64,000 nucleotides of DNA, taken from the NCBI RefSeq assembly GCF_001949145.1, contig NW_019091678.1:74782-138781 (forward strand), given 5' to 3'. Under the pieces are notes generated by a model. That model saw only the letters and a list, made by a program, of their open reading frames with translations, was not told where the DNA came from and did no database searches. This DNA is from Acanthaster planci (taxonomy: Eukaryota; Echinodermata; Asteroidea; Valvatida; Acanthasteridae). Both the position numbers and the translations under genes were made by a program. Of the stretch, positions 47,943 through 58,637 are shown in pieces. Position 1 is the stretch's first letter; each line of letters begins with the position of its first letter.

Positions 47943-48054
47943 GAGGCGTACAAGGGCCACTTGCAAATAGTATGCTTTTCGAGTTGCAAACTCGACAACT
48001 CTCCACGGGGAGATAGTAACTCGCATTCATTTGTATGTGGCCCTTATACGCCTC
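47943..48054. mobile_element. 112-bp hairpin MITE
   Basis: The whole segment is an imperfect inverted repeat: GAGGCGTACAAGGGCCAC at the left matches the complement of GTGGCCCTTATACGCCTC at the right, and (T/A)(T/A)(G/A)CAAAT plus ATGC blocks continue the pairing. The centre carries CGAGTTGCAAACTCG, itself a small palindrome. No clear target duplication was defined. Confidence 0.75.
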
Positions 48055-48309
48055 CGTACTGATTTTATAAACTGACTGGATATCGCGTCAAGACTGCAGG
48101 TTGGAAGTCTGTACCGTACAGTGATCGAGAGACTCAAAATCTTAGTCACGGTGGGTTTTCGTATCATGAGTGTTACCGGCCATTTCGTATGGGCGATTTC
48201 GAAGTAAAAAAAAATACAGTTATTTAAGTAACATTTCCTACATATTTGACTTATGAATATTGACCTTATCAAGGGAAGCCAATTTTCGTTGTGTTACTAA
48301 AATCTGTAT

Positions 48310-48530
48310 TACTTTATGCAATCTGCATCTGTTAAATGGAGTGGTGCCAGACTATTTTAGGTTCTATGCCTCGCTTTCATTTTCTTTCATAAAAGTTGCT
48401 CAAAACATTTTAGTACAACTAATTACAATTTTTAAATTCGTCAGCGTAAATGCATCAAGTTATATTTCAGTGCTTTCATTTTCATTCCCATGTTCCTAAA
48501 TGAAACAACTTCACCTTGCTTTCAATTCAG
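48310..48530. repeat. Interspersed repeat R4, copy 2
   Basis: Matches 6260-6472 in the same orientation (GTGGTGCCAGACTATTTTAG, TGCTTTCATTTTCATT, TTCCTAAATG and TTTCAATTCAGTATGG). It ends about 85 bases before the gene C stop codon. Confidence 0.5.
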
Positions 48531-48614
48531 TATGGCCGATTTATGACTGAGGCCAATTGTGCTTGGCGATTGGTGGGCGAGATAATGGTCAGTATTTGCT
48601 AGCAACATTGCTGC

Positions 48615-51600
48615 CTAATTTGTGCCATCTATCTGTATATGGGAACCAGGTCGCTGGAGGTGATCATAATCTGACAACTCTTCAAGAATGACCCAAACTT
48701 GTGTGACTTCCTCGTAGCCAGACACTTTGCTTTGAGACAGAATTTCCGTGGGTGGCTCAAGAGTAACATAACTGTGGTGTTTGTCGCCGGCGCCCAGGAC
48801 CGGTTTCACCGTTGCAATCTCGTACCCAGAATCTCGATTCATCCGTTCGTCTGTGCTGGGAGATATCAGATTGGATTGACCCAGTGCAAAGTCACTTGGA
48901 CGTTGAACTTGAGCAACCTCATAACCCGAGCTCTGGTTTTGAGCCCCTTCCTCTGATTGGGCGTTGACGTAACCTGCCTTGACCCCTCCATTGGCTGGGC
49001 CCTCATAGGTCCCCCCATCCCCAGAATACTTCAGATGGTCTTCTTTTCCAGATACTGGACAGGTACTCGACTGAGCATTCTCCTGGCCAGGGGTGCTTTT
49101 CGTACTGTCGGTGAGTTTCAGTCGCGAGTAGTAGTGGTCATCCTGCAGCTCGTCCAGGTCAGGTTTTATGCCAACCCGAGGGTGATCAGCTGGTGCCCAC
49201 GACCGATGCCCATAGGCGTACGAGTACTCGGCCTGGTCGGGCACCGGTTGATCCGGAGCTTGTTCATCTGCATTGATTCCTTCAGGGTGGAAGCAAAACA
49301 TTTACAATCATCGAACTCAGTGAATATGCCAGTCCTGTATAAGGTCTCATTTTGCACCTCGGTTGTGTTTTTCCTATAATTGGCTGCGGAAACTATGGCT
49401 GGCCGTCGGTACAAAATTAAGACAAGTGTCAAAAATCCAAAGCAGCTATCAAATCTCCAAATAATAATATACGTTCTACTAGTCACAAATGAAAAACGAC
49501 CTTAGTAACATTGGTTGGACAAACGTACATTCTAAACGAATTTGAGGTAAAATAAAACAATCCAAATTGTGATTTTTCTGGAGAATTATGGTTGTATGTA
49601 CAAATACGCGAATGAGAGTGGTCTCCCACAATGTGAAATTTCTCTATGTTGTAACTTTGTTCGCGAATATCTTAATGTTGAAGTTTTTTCACACAGTTTC
49701 GTCGAACACGGCAAACAAAGTCGATCAGAACTTCCTATCAAACTTTTATTTTAATTGCTGCGAATTATTTTAACCACTGGAAAAAAAATTGCCACATGCA
49801 AATAACGCGACGGTACTTTAGTATTTTCCTGTTCATACTTTCCATTAAGTCAGGTTCATTGTTGAACGGTTTGACTTACCTTTTGAGACCATTTCCTCAG
49901 ACTCCCGTCGAGCAGATCTGGCGGAAAATTTTTTAAATGAAGCATTTGATTTTTTGCATAATCTTAGACTCATTGCTTTGAATCTAGTTAACGGATGCAA
50001 TGCTGTTTCTGTGAAGCCAGATATGCAGTAAGAGACAATAACGAAATAGGTGTAATCACCAAACAGATAAAAAATCCGTCGCTACAATGTCAATTCACCA
50101 GTTGAAACGAACGGGCATAAATCACACAATAGAACACCGTTAGGGTATATTTTATTTCGAACTTTCCACTTTACTTATACTCATGCAATCACGACGAAGC
50201 GAGATAACATGCGCGACACGGGGAAAAATAACGCACAATAAAATGTACTGCTTTGATTATGTAAGATCAACAAACCACAAATTTGTGAAGATTTTCTTTT
50301 TCTATATATCTTGGAAGTATAGTCAACCTTAAAAACATATAGTACACGCAACAGTAGGTGTACAGCCTCCATTTCAACTTCTCGGCTGGCAGAATGCATT
50401 GCGGCAAAGTATCTTGCGTTGCCAACAACCATTTGCGCAGTCGTGCTTACTTGGACCAGCCCAAACAATTATGCAGTCACTATTCGGGTACTGCGATAAA
50501 CTCAGGCACGGGGTGAAATATCAGTTACCTCTTGTTAGAGCGTGAACAAGGCAAGCCACGCTTCCACAAACAGCAGCTCACGGTGACCACAAGGATCAGC
50601 AAGATCACGGCAAGAATACATGCAGCTGTCAGAGAGGCGACGCCGAGTCCTGGAGCAAGAGAATCATCTTTGCAGCTGGAATGAAGCAACAGAGACATAC
50701 AATATCGACTGGACGAGGCAGGAAATAGACAGGATTGAAGACCACAGAGAAACAAGCGCGAGGGAGCTGCAATGAAATTGCTGTTAACCCCACTATGCAT
50801 GGGTTATCCCTGTCTGTCGAGTCACTCAGTCGCTATGCACATAAAGTGTCTTCGGGTAAAGGTACTGTTGGGAGATTCAGTAAACGTTGACAAAGCGTCT
50901 CGCGGGCACGTTTTTGCGGAAGAAGGGAACCGACTTATTTCATGCAGAACAGAAAGCTCATTCAAATTGTTTGATTCAAAAAACCACATGGACAGAGTGC
51001 AGAAGAGAAATGGCATCGATGAGCAGAATGTTTTGATTCTTTACTGACGAATTTTTATTTTAGTGGTCAAAAACTCTATCTGTGAGTTTTTATGTTTGCG
51101 TCCCTCCTTGAGAAGCTTCTATTTCCCGGATCGATCGTCGGGACAGGAGAAGGGAAGTATCGGATTACTCACCTACTGTCAAGTTTACGCGACCAACCCG
51201 ATGGAATTTTACAGGCACAAAGAGACTTAGAGCTCTCGTGAATACACGTTCCAAACTCATCTGAACACACCACAGCATCGTCATAGCCGCAGACAAACGT
51301 CTGTTTGAAAGTCATACATGGGTCCTCTACATTAAGGGATAAAAAAGGAGCAAAACAGAAAGGAGATTTCATCAACCGTGACACTTCACCTGACTTTCCG
51401 TCACAGGGATTTAACACACAGCGACAGGACCCGTAGGCGCAGATACCGAAGAAAATAACGACTATGTTCAGCTTGAAGTTGATTGCACACGTACAATGTA
51501 CCTCAAATGACTGCTGGCCTGAATGTATAGATGTCTTGACGTAGTTTGGGGTGTGTGAGCAGAGTGGGTAGCCCTCTTTTTAGCTCTGTTATTAACTTTT

Positions 51601-53321
51601 ACAACGAGATACAACCCACAAACAAGTCAGCCAACCCATCGATAGGATGTTTAGCCCCATAGTTAATTCCAATCTGTTTTTGAGGCCACAGTATATTCCA
51701 CCTTGAGAAGATGATGGTGGTTGCTGAGGTTTAGCCCCTTTTGCAGTGAAAACGTCTAATTTCGAGGTAAGATACTTACAGAAGTCTTCAAACACGTGTT
51801 GCGACACATTATACAACCGATATGAACTCAACTCACCATCTGGAATGTCAGTGAAGCAATGAAAAGGGTTGCAAAGATGCGCACACAAGTCCATGCCTTC
51901 TTCATCAGGGCAACTGCATGTATCGAAACCGTTCGACTGGTCACCGTTAGTACTTTTTCCATGTAAAAGTCGAATGTCCTTGTGAAACCAAATTCAAATT
52001 CATGTCGATTCGTTTGTTTTTTTAATTATGACTCGTAGCCAAAGGCTGAACTGAAGTTGATCTGCTATTTAAAATTCCGTCATAAAATTAGCATTAGAAT
52101 CAAGTTTGCTAAAATATTTTTCCAAAATACGTGAGGAGTTTTTAAAAAATCCAATACAAATTTAAACAGCTCATAATGCAGAGACAAGATAAGGACAAAA
52201 GATGGTAAACACAACCTAAAAATATAATATTTTTAATAAAATAAGCAATCACTTTCGGGACATCGTTCTTGCGACTTCCAAGCGTATTTTTAAAAAATAC
52301 GTAAAATCAAAAATTTTGGTTTTTGCTTGCATTTTTAACACTGTACTCCGAAATATTAAAAACAGGCAGTTTTAAGTTTACACATTTTTTAGGTTTATCA
52401 CAAACATAGGGGGACCCTTTTCAAGTTTTAATGAGCTATTTGATGAAAAAAATAATAAGTTATATTACGGGGCCAGGGAGAGGGATAAATCAGAATTTCA
52501 CAGCGGGCTCAGCGCGTCATGTGCGGCATGGCTACAGACTGCGCACTGAGCGGCGTGCATCGGTGATTCGGAACTGTCTCTCAGAAAACACGCTGTGGGC
52601 GAATACATTCACGGCAGGTTCAGTTTATTTAGTTTCCAAAATATTTTACCGGGTGATTTTGGGGAATATTTTTTAGAAAACTTGATATGGTAAAGAAAAA
52701 TGGTAAAACGTTCACTACTGGGGGAGGAAACTACAATTTTACCTTATCGCGCATCTCCTCAACAAAAAGGACCAAACATTTCGTAGTCGAACTGCTTTGT
52801 GGTTAGTGTTCAAGTGATTTCCAAAATTTCGGCTCTGGGATTATTGTAAAATGCAGTACATGAAACCTGGTGTTGAAATATATTTAAAAGGCTTGGGTAC
52901 ATTAGAATTCATTTTTGTGTGGTCAAGAGATGCAAAACTGCAGCACTTCCAGTAAAAAATGCCCAGCTGAGCTGTGTTTTCTGATGCAGAAAGTGATATT
53001 GATCAGCAACGCCGACGCTTGGAAAATTGGTTTGGATAATCATTCCTGGGGGCTTAAGAGAGACAAAATGCTTAAGTGTCGAATTGCTACGTACCTGTTT
53101 TGCCTTGTGCATAATTGATGACGTATCATTGTGGATAAGTTCACAAGCTCTGATGGGAGTTTTTGCTTTTCATCATTCGCCCGACATTCTGTGGAAAACA
53201 TTCCGACAGTCAGCAGAACTTGAAGAACCGTAAGTCTAAGCATAACAACCAGGAAAGCGATAGACAGATATGTCCCCTTCATGTTTTCAAACTTGTCACG
53301 ATACAGGGAAAACCTGGCCAT
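48615..53321 (-). CDS. Array gene C: membrane protein with 4-Cys and EGF-like modules and tyrosine-rich tail
   Basis: Six exons: 53095-53321 (signal peptide; a second Met at 53282 starts MKGTYLSIAFLVVMLRLTV and may be the true start; ends LCTRQNR), 51837-51913 (4-Cys module CPDEEGMDLCAHLCNPFHC), 51173-51326 (DPCMTFKQTFVC, YDDAVVCSDEFGTC, SLCACKIPSGW), 50529-50675 (sixth EGF Cys, then a TM around ACILAVILLILVVTVSCC), 49880-49917 (linker) and 48615-49279 (tail; an alternative acceptor would start it at 49267). All phases agree for 435 residues with no frame break. From the second Cys of the third exon the spacing C-x7-C-x6-C-x8-C-x-C-x13-C is that of an EGF-like fold. The tail has YSYAYGHR, HYYSRLKL, GYVNAQ (a YxN, Grb2-type site), SGYEVAQV, SGYEIATV, HSYVTLEPP, SGYEEVTQV and YDHLQRPG. 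The best-preserved member of the array. Confidence 0.82.
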
Positions 53322-54330
53322 ATTGCCCGCCGTCCAGCTTGATGGGAGTTGAGTCTATTGAAACATCACCGTCATCGTCTGAACCAGCCACGCGTATAAT
53401 GTAGACGGCACAGCGCATCACACACACGCAGCGTTCTCACTACTTTCTGAACATATTGGGGTCACTGATGAAAAATAAAGTGAACTGAATTCCATTTCAG
53501 CTTGTTCTCGATTCAGCAAAGACGGCTCGCCTTTGTGTGATTCGGTCGAGTTGAGTCGAATGTGTCGCACAGGGTTCAAGGTGTTAACTCCGATAAAGTC
53601 CAAGTACCCACGCTAGACAGACAGTGCCCATACCCACAAAGCGTGGCGGTATTGTGTGCGATGCCTGTGAAGAACACGTCATAGAAGGCGGATCCCTGTC
53701 TTCGTTTGACATAAAACAAGCTTCTAAACATTCAAATAAAGTAACAACATGAAATTATTGAAACAGAGAGAATAAAACCTTACTGGGACTTGTCACGACA
53801 TCCCGAATTTAATGTGAAATCTTTCACAGTGTAACAGTTTTACATATACGTAAATAATATTTTTCCAATTAAAAATTTACAAATTTTAATGTATTGAACA
53901 TGTTCAGCCATTTCTGGGGTGGCTTTTCAAGTAATAGTTGCCCCTTATTGTTTAATTATCTCATCACCATTTCAGATTACGTGTCATAGGGCTATATGTC
54001 AATGTCTGCATGTGGCATTGACTCCAAAAGCCAACAAGGAATTTTAAGGGCTGAGTGGGAAATCGCAAAATGTGGGGGGGGGCTATAATGAAAATTTGAG
54101 TATGGTAGCGTATTGTGTCACTATGTTGAATCTTCTCAGGCCGCAGATAAATTGTCAGGTCTGCCGGGATGCAGTTGATAACGAATAAATGTCGGGTTAA
54201 ATAATAGGTTATGATGAGTGCCATGAATGCATTGCTAGGACCATACCCATGATCATCTGTTTGATTATAATGTATATTGTAACTGATTATAACATTTTTG
54301 TGTGAATGTCAAGGGAGGCATTAGGCCTAG
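53322..54330. other. Spacer between array genes C and D
   Basis: About 1 kb separating the gene C start from the gene D stop. It must hold the gene C promoter and the gene D 3' flank. No repeat or exon was recognised. Confidence 0.5.
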
Positions 54331-57300
54331 CTACATCTCCAAGGCTACAACTTCGTACACGCATCTCTGGTCTCGTTGGGGTTCAGACCTCGCTCGAGGC
54401 CCGATTTCGAAGCGTGAATTCTCAATATTTTGTCCCTGTTTGGCACGGGGAAACACTCGTGGTTTATCCATGGGTCGGGGACTTTTTGGCATAGTCGGAT
54501 CAGCGGGTGATCTGGAGTAGGGTTCACCAGGTTTAGCACTTCCTGGTCCCCGAAGCTGGTGTCCGTATGCATAATCGTAATTGAAGTTACGAGGCGGGGG
54601 TGATGGGCCGATATACTCGTTCTCGTCATCTTCGTCACTCTCAGTCTGGGCAAGAGCAGTTTTCAGGAGCGGAGGGTCACTGATTTTGAAAGCCTGGTGT
54701 ATGTTTTCATAGGATCTATTGCGGCGGGACACCAACGGTTTTTCGTCAAGGCCAGACATGTCAGGAGAATTTTGTTTACTTAAGTATTTTAGGTCACTAG
54801 CGACTTTCTGTTCCTTACTACCCGTGCTAGCCAAAGTGTTTTCAAGATCTCTTGGCGATGTAGGGTGGGTACCGGGTCTTCGCAGTTCGAGACTGCCTAG
54901 TACCTGATGACAGTAAGCGTAATCATAATCAAGGTTATCACAACTTGGGGGTTCTGTATCATCACCTAGAGTATTTTCTACGTCTCTAGACATAGACGAG
55001 TGTGACCGTTTGGGGTCAAAGTATTCGTGTTCAATGATAGTCTCTCGTTCGTCAGCTTTTCTGTTATCCAGGATGTTTTTGTGACCGCTGGACGGAGGTG
55101 CGTACTCCAGATCTGGGTTGACATATTCTTGCGAGTCATCATCTTCAGAGTCACTCCGTCTGTCTGTTGCTGTTTTGGTTTTCTCATCGTCTGGCTTCTT
55201 CTTGGCTGTCCTGACGCCATGGGCGTTAACCCCGTTCCTCCCATCTTGGTTCACGTTCGAGTACGTGTGTGGTTGAGCCCTTTTCCAATCCACTAATGTC
55301 CGCACCTGCTTGTCGTCGGCGTATATGTACTCCATGTTATCATCATCTTCATCATCGGATACTGCTTGTTGATGGACTTCCAAGTTCGTAACGTCATCAG
55401 AGACTGTGAAAAAGGAAAAGTTAATTGTATACATCCAAAATAATCTGTATAGGCAATCGTTGCATCTCGTAAGTGAATGAAGTACGCTGACTGGAGTAGG
55501 GCTTTTCAACTACCGGTATTTGGGGGGGGCAGGTGGCCGATTTGAATTGAGTAGCACCCGGGTGGAGGTAGCCCATTGGCTAGTGGATTGAATGTTGGAA
55601 GATATTGTTTCTTAAAACTATCAAGTTCGAAATAACTTCTCCCGCTTTTTAGGTGGCAAGTTCCCCACATGTGCTGGATTGAAGAAATTATGACTTTTAT
55701 AATGAATGGTGAATATTATTTACCTGTTGCAGATATATCTCGAAAATCATCGTCTTGTTGTTCAGGGTCAGCGGTTCTTAAATGGGAGAGAACAAATAAT
55801 GAAGATTTCATTAATACTCGTAACGTTGGTTGTTAATCAATCGTGTTTTTACTTTAGCCCTTTATTGTTTGTTGGGGTGTTTGTTAGCTTGTTTTTGTTC
55901 CTCTACATTCATTTCGAACATTAAATTTAATTGATTCCATACTGTATTCGATTATGCAGTGGTTTACGTTTCTCTATAAGTACCGAATCCTTCGATTCCT
56001 GACTTGTAAATTGCGCCTGTATTGATCAATTTGTCTAATACTGGTACTATTTGCACTGGCGACCAATGTCAAGTAGTTACGTCTTGGATCGAGACTAGTT
56101 TTACCTCGTAAGAAACCTTTATTTCAAAGGTAATAATTTGATAGTCATAAAGCTCTTAAATGCCTTCTTCAGGCGTGTGACATAAAGCCCCTAGACAGTG
56201 AGTCAACCATACAGTGTCGCAGCCGTGCCGGTTTAACGGTAAAGAAAAACAAAGATTTCGTGTTCTAAAAAACCAAACGACTTCAGCAGTGCGAGCAGAC
56301 GGAGTTCTTACGTCTGTTGCGGTGTTGCAATTTGTGGGAATGGGCATAGCAGGTGGGGGTCACGGGGGTGCTTTCCCTTCCCCCCGACCCGGAAAAAATG
56401 GAAAATGAAAATTGAAAAGGAGGAAAGCTGAGAAAATAACTACAAGAGATGAAAGGGAATGAAAATCACCAATTCACTTAAAATGCCTCAAAAGTGACTT
56501 TCTCTGGTCATTAGTTGTTTGTCAATTTTAACTGAAGGTTACTTCCCCGAGGGGAAGGGGTTTGAACCAACCCTGTAAAAAAATCCCGGTGACGCCCTTG
56601 TTTGTGGACTTGCTAATCATTGGGTTTCCTAATTCCGTACAGAACCCGTTGCCCTTCAGTTACTATGAAATACATCCCTGCGATTACACTGGAATTTCAT
56701 TGGTCTATCCACCTTGAGCAGAACCACCCATCATGTCTTAAAAGTGCCATGTTTTCGATGGGGAGTATTCGTTTTGTTGTCATCTCATCGTCTTTTGTGA
56801 ACCAGCGAAGTACATTTCCCAATGAAGGAGCCTCTGTTGGTTTTTGGTTTTTCCCCATCTTATAATCCAGCTCGGGGTTCGTAATGATAAGAAAGATAAA
56901 ACATAAATTTTTTGGAATAGCAGTACTTACTGTTCAGCTTTCTGGCTACATGTTTTAAGTAGGCCTACTCCTTTCCGTCGCAGACAGCAGCAAACGACCA
57001 CAGTGACCGTAACGACGACAACAGACAAGCAGATGATCAGTATCAGGGTGGTGCTGTCTGTTGTCGAGTTATCTGTGCAACTGAAACAGAGTGAACGCAA
57101 ACTGTGAGACAGTTGGGATGTGATATTGTAACCAACCGATGTGAGCAGAGGCAAGGAGTGTTCATTTTCTTGGTAGCTAACGCCTGCATTTTATAGTCGT
57201 TTGGGAACCAGCGAATTACAGTTCGCCCCAAAGGTGCCTTCTTTTTTGTAGAGTTTCGACATTTTTTGTCACATGTTGGATCCCTAGGTCACTAAAAAAC

Positions 57301-58637
57301 GACCATTTTCTCTTTTTCTTTTCATATTGCCCTTCCTGCTGCCACCTTTTCTCCCCTTTAACCAAACGACCTGATAATGGTTGACTCTAGGGTCGTTCGC
57401 ACCTCAACTTCACTGCACATGCGCCAGGTACGTCACAAACTGACCACCAGTTAACTAGTGGTCCTTCTAATCTGTAATTTCAACATAACTTTCATAAAAT
57501 TTACACATTGTTTATACTCACACTAAAGGGGTGAGAGAAGCCAGTTTTCTAATCAATATGCAACATTTATCATGTGAAGTGCATATTTATACACCATGCA
57601 TTATGAAATCGTGACCAGAAACACTGTTCTTACCTCTAGCTGGTATGCAATACATGCCTATATGATGCAGTATTAATCGCCTCTTTCACGTGTACTTCTT
57701 CCCTTTGTCTCGTGAACAAAATTGCCATTTATTACTTAACACACGTAAGTTGGGTGTTATCTTTTGTTGCTATCAGGGGCGGGGCTAAGTTTTGAGGAAA
57801 GGGACATCAATTTGAAATGTCTCTATGTAGTCTTGGTGGTCTTTCTCGCTAGGTGTTTTAAACGTAGGCTTTGTTTAGGGGAACATTGATGGTACAGAAA
57901 GTCGTGGATTTTTTGCCGTAAGCCCCCCCCCCTTCCGCAATTGGACACAATGTAGGCCTAACGTTGCCCGTTGACAGCATTTTACACCATGTTTCTATCA
58001 TGGTCACACTTTAGTTAAATACGTATATCACTGTTATCGACAGACTGCAACTTTGTTTGAAACAAGGAATTGAGAGCGTTCAAAACAGGCTTTACTCATT
58101 ATTGTGACGACGAAGATGGTGTGTCAGTTGCCAACCATGCGATCAGTGTTAGAGCTTCCTCGAACGTCTTAGAAAAAATACCCTTCTACCAGTTTTAAAT
58201 AAGATCAATTAAACCATGTAAGATTGATATTGCGCTTGGTGGCCTGGTGAAAATCACTGTCAAGTTGGATTCCAGAAGAAATGTACTTTGTTGGAGCCAT
58301 TATCGCGCAAGATTAGAGCAAAGATTGAAAGACGAAAGAAACTAACATGTATTATGTGGCTCAAATCTTTTACTGCATTTGGAAATCGAGACTGAAAAAG
58401 AAGGGCTAGCTCTTCTATTCAATTTAGATCTGCAACTGTTTCTGATTTTGGATTTGGGAAAAAAGAGTCCAGGAACTGAGAACAAACTTCAAATTACCTG
58501 TTGGACTTGGAACAGTTTGTGTCCAAAGAAGTGTCCATCACTCCCTGGCATTCCGTAAAAAGAATTCCCGCGGCAATAAAGATGATTTCACCTGTGATAA
58601 TCGCAACGTGCAAAGTGATAGAGAGTAGCCTTTCCAT
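54331..58637 (-). CDS. Array gene D: membrane protein with long tyrosine-rich tail, cysteine exons not found
   Basis: Four exons: 58498-58637 (signal peptide, MERLLSITLHVAIITGEIIF, ends NCSKSNR with donor CAG/GTAATT), 56931-57080 (short Thr/Ser stalk and TM around LIICLSVVVVTVTVVVCC; donor GTAAGT), 55724-55776 (linker) and 54331-55403 (tail, 357 codons, stop 54331-54333). The signal-peptide exon ends in phase 2 and the TM exon starts in phase 2, so they can join directly for 471 residues. No 4-Cys or EGF-like exon was seen in the 1.4 kb between them. The tail is the longest of the family and has its own motif set: EYIYADD, EYVNPDLEYAPP, HEYFDPK, two copies of (Y/D)DYAY(C/G)HQ(V/L), EYIGPSPPP next to a proline run (a possible SH3 ligand) and VYEVV at the end. 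The YDHL box of A, C and E is absent. Confidence 0.75.
56712..56886 (+). repeat. R1 interspersed repeat, copy e
   Basis: Diverged R1 copy in gene D intron 2, between the TM and linker exons: CCTTGAGCAGAACCACCCAT, AGTATTCGTTTTGTTG, TTTTGTGAACCAGCGAAGTA, AATGAAGGAGCCTCTGTTGG and CCAGCTCGGGGTTCGTAA. Confidence 0.65.
57141..57240 (+). repeat. R1 interspersed repeat, copy f (partial)
   Basis: GAGCAGAGGCAAGGAGTGTT, then TTGGTAGCTAACGCCTGCAT, TAGTCGTTTGGGAACCAGCG and GTTCGCCCCAAAGGTGCCTT. It lacks the right end and sits just upstream of the gene D TM exon. Confidence 0.6.

Larger units (their letters stand above)
45378..48614. other. Spacer between array genes B and C
   Basis: Contains R1 copy d (46195-46382), a 112-bp hairpin MITE (47943-48054) and R4 copy 2 (48310-48530). 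A 202-codon open frame on the plus strand (47333-47941) has no recognisable domain. Promoter elements of gene B are not distinguishable. Confidence 0.5.

Noticed and set aside
57600-57750. Possible cysteine exon for gene D ending GGTATGC...AG/GTAAGA-like on the minus strand
   Set aside because: A good donor (GTAAGA at about 57633) exists, but all frames upstream hit stops within a few codons and only one Cys is encoded.
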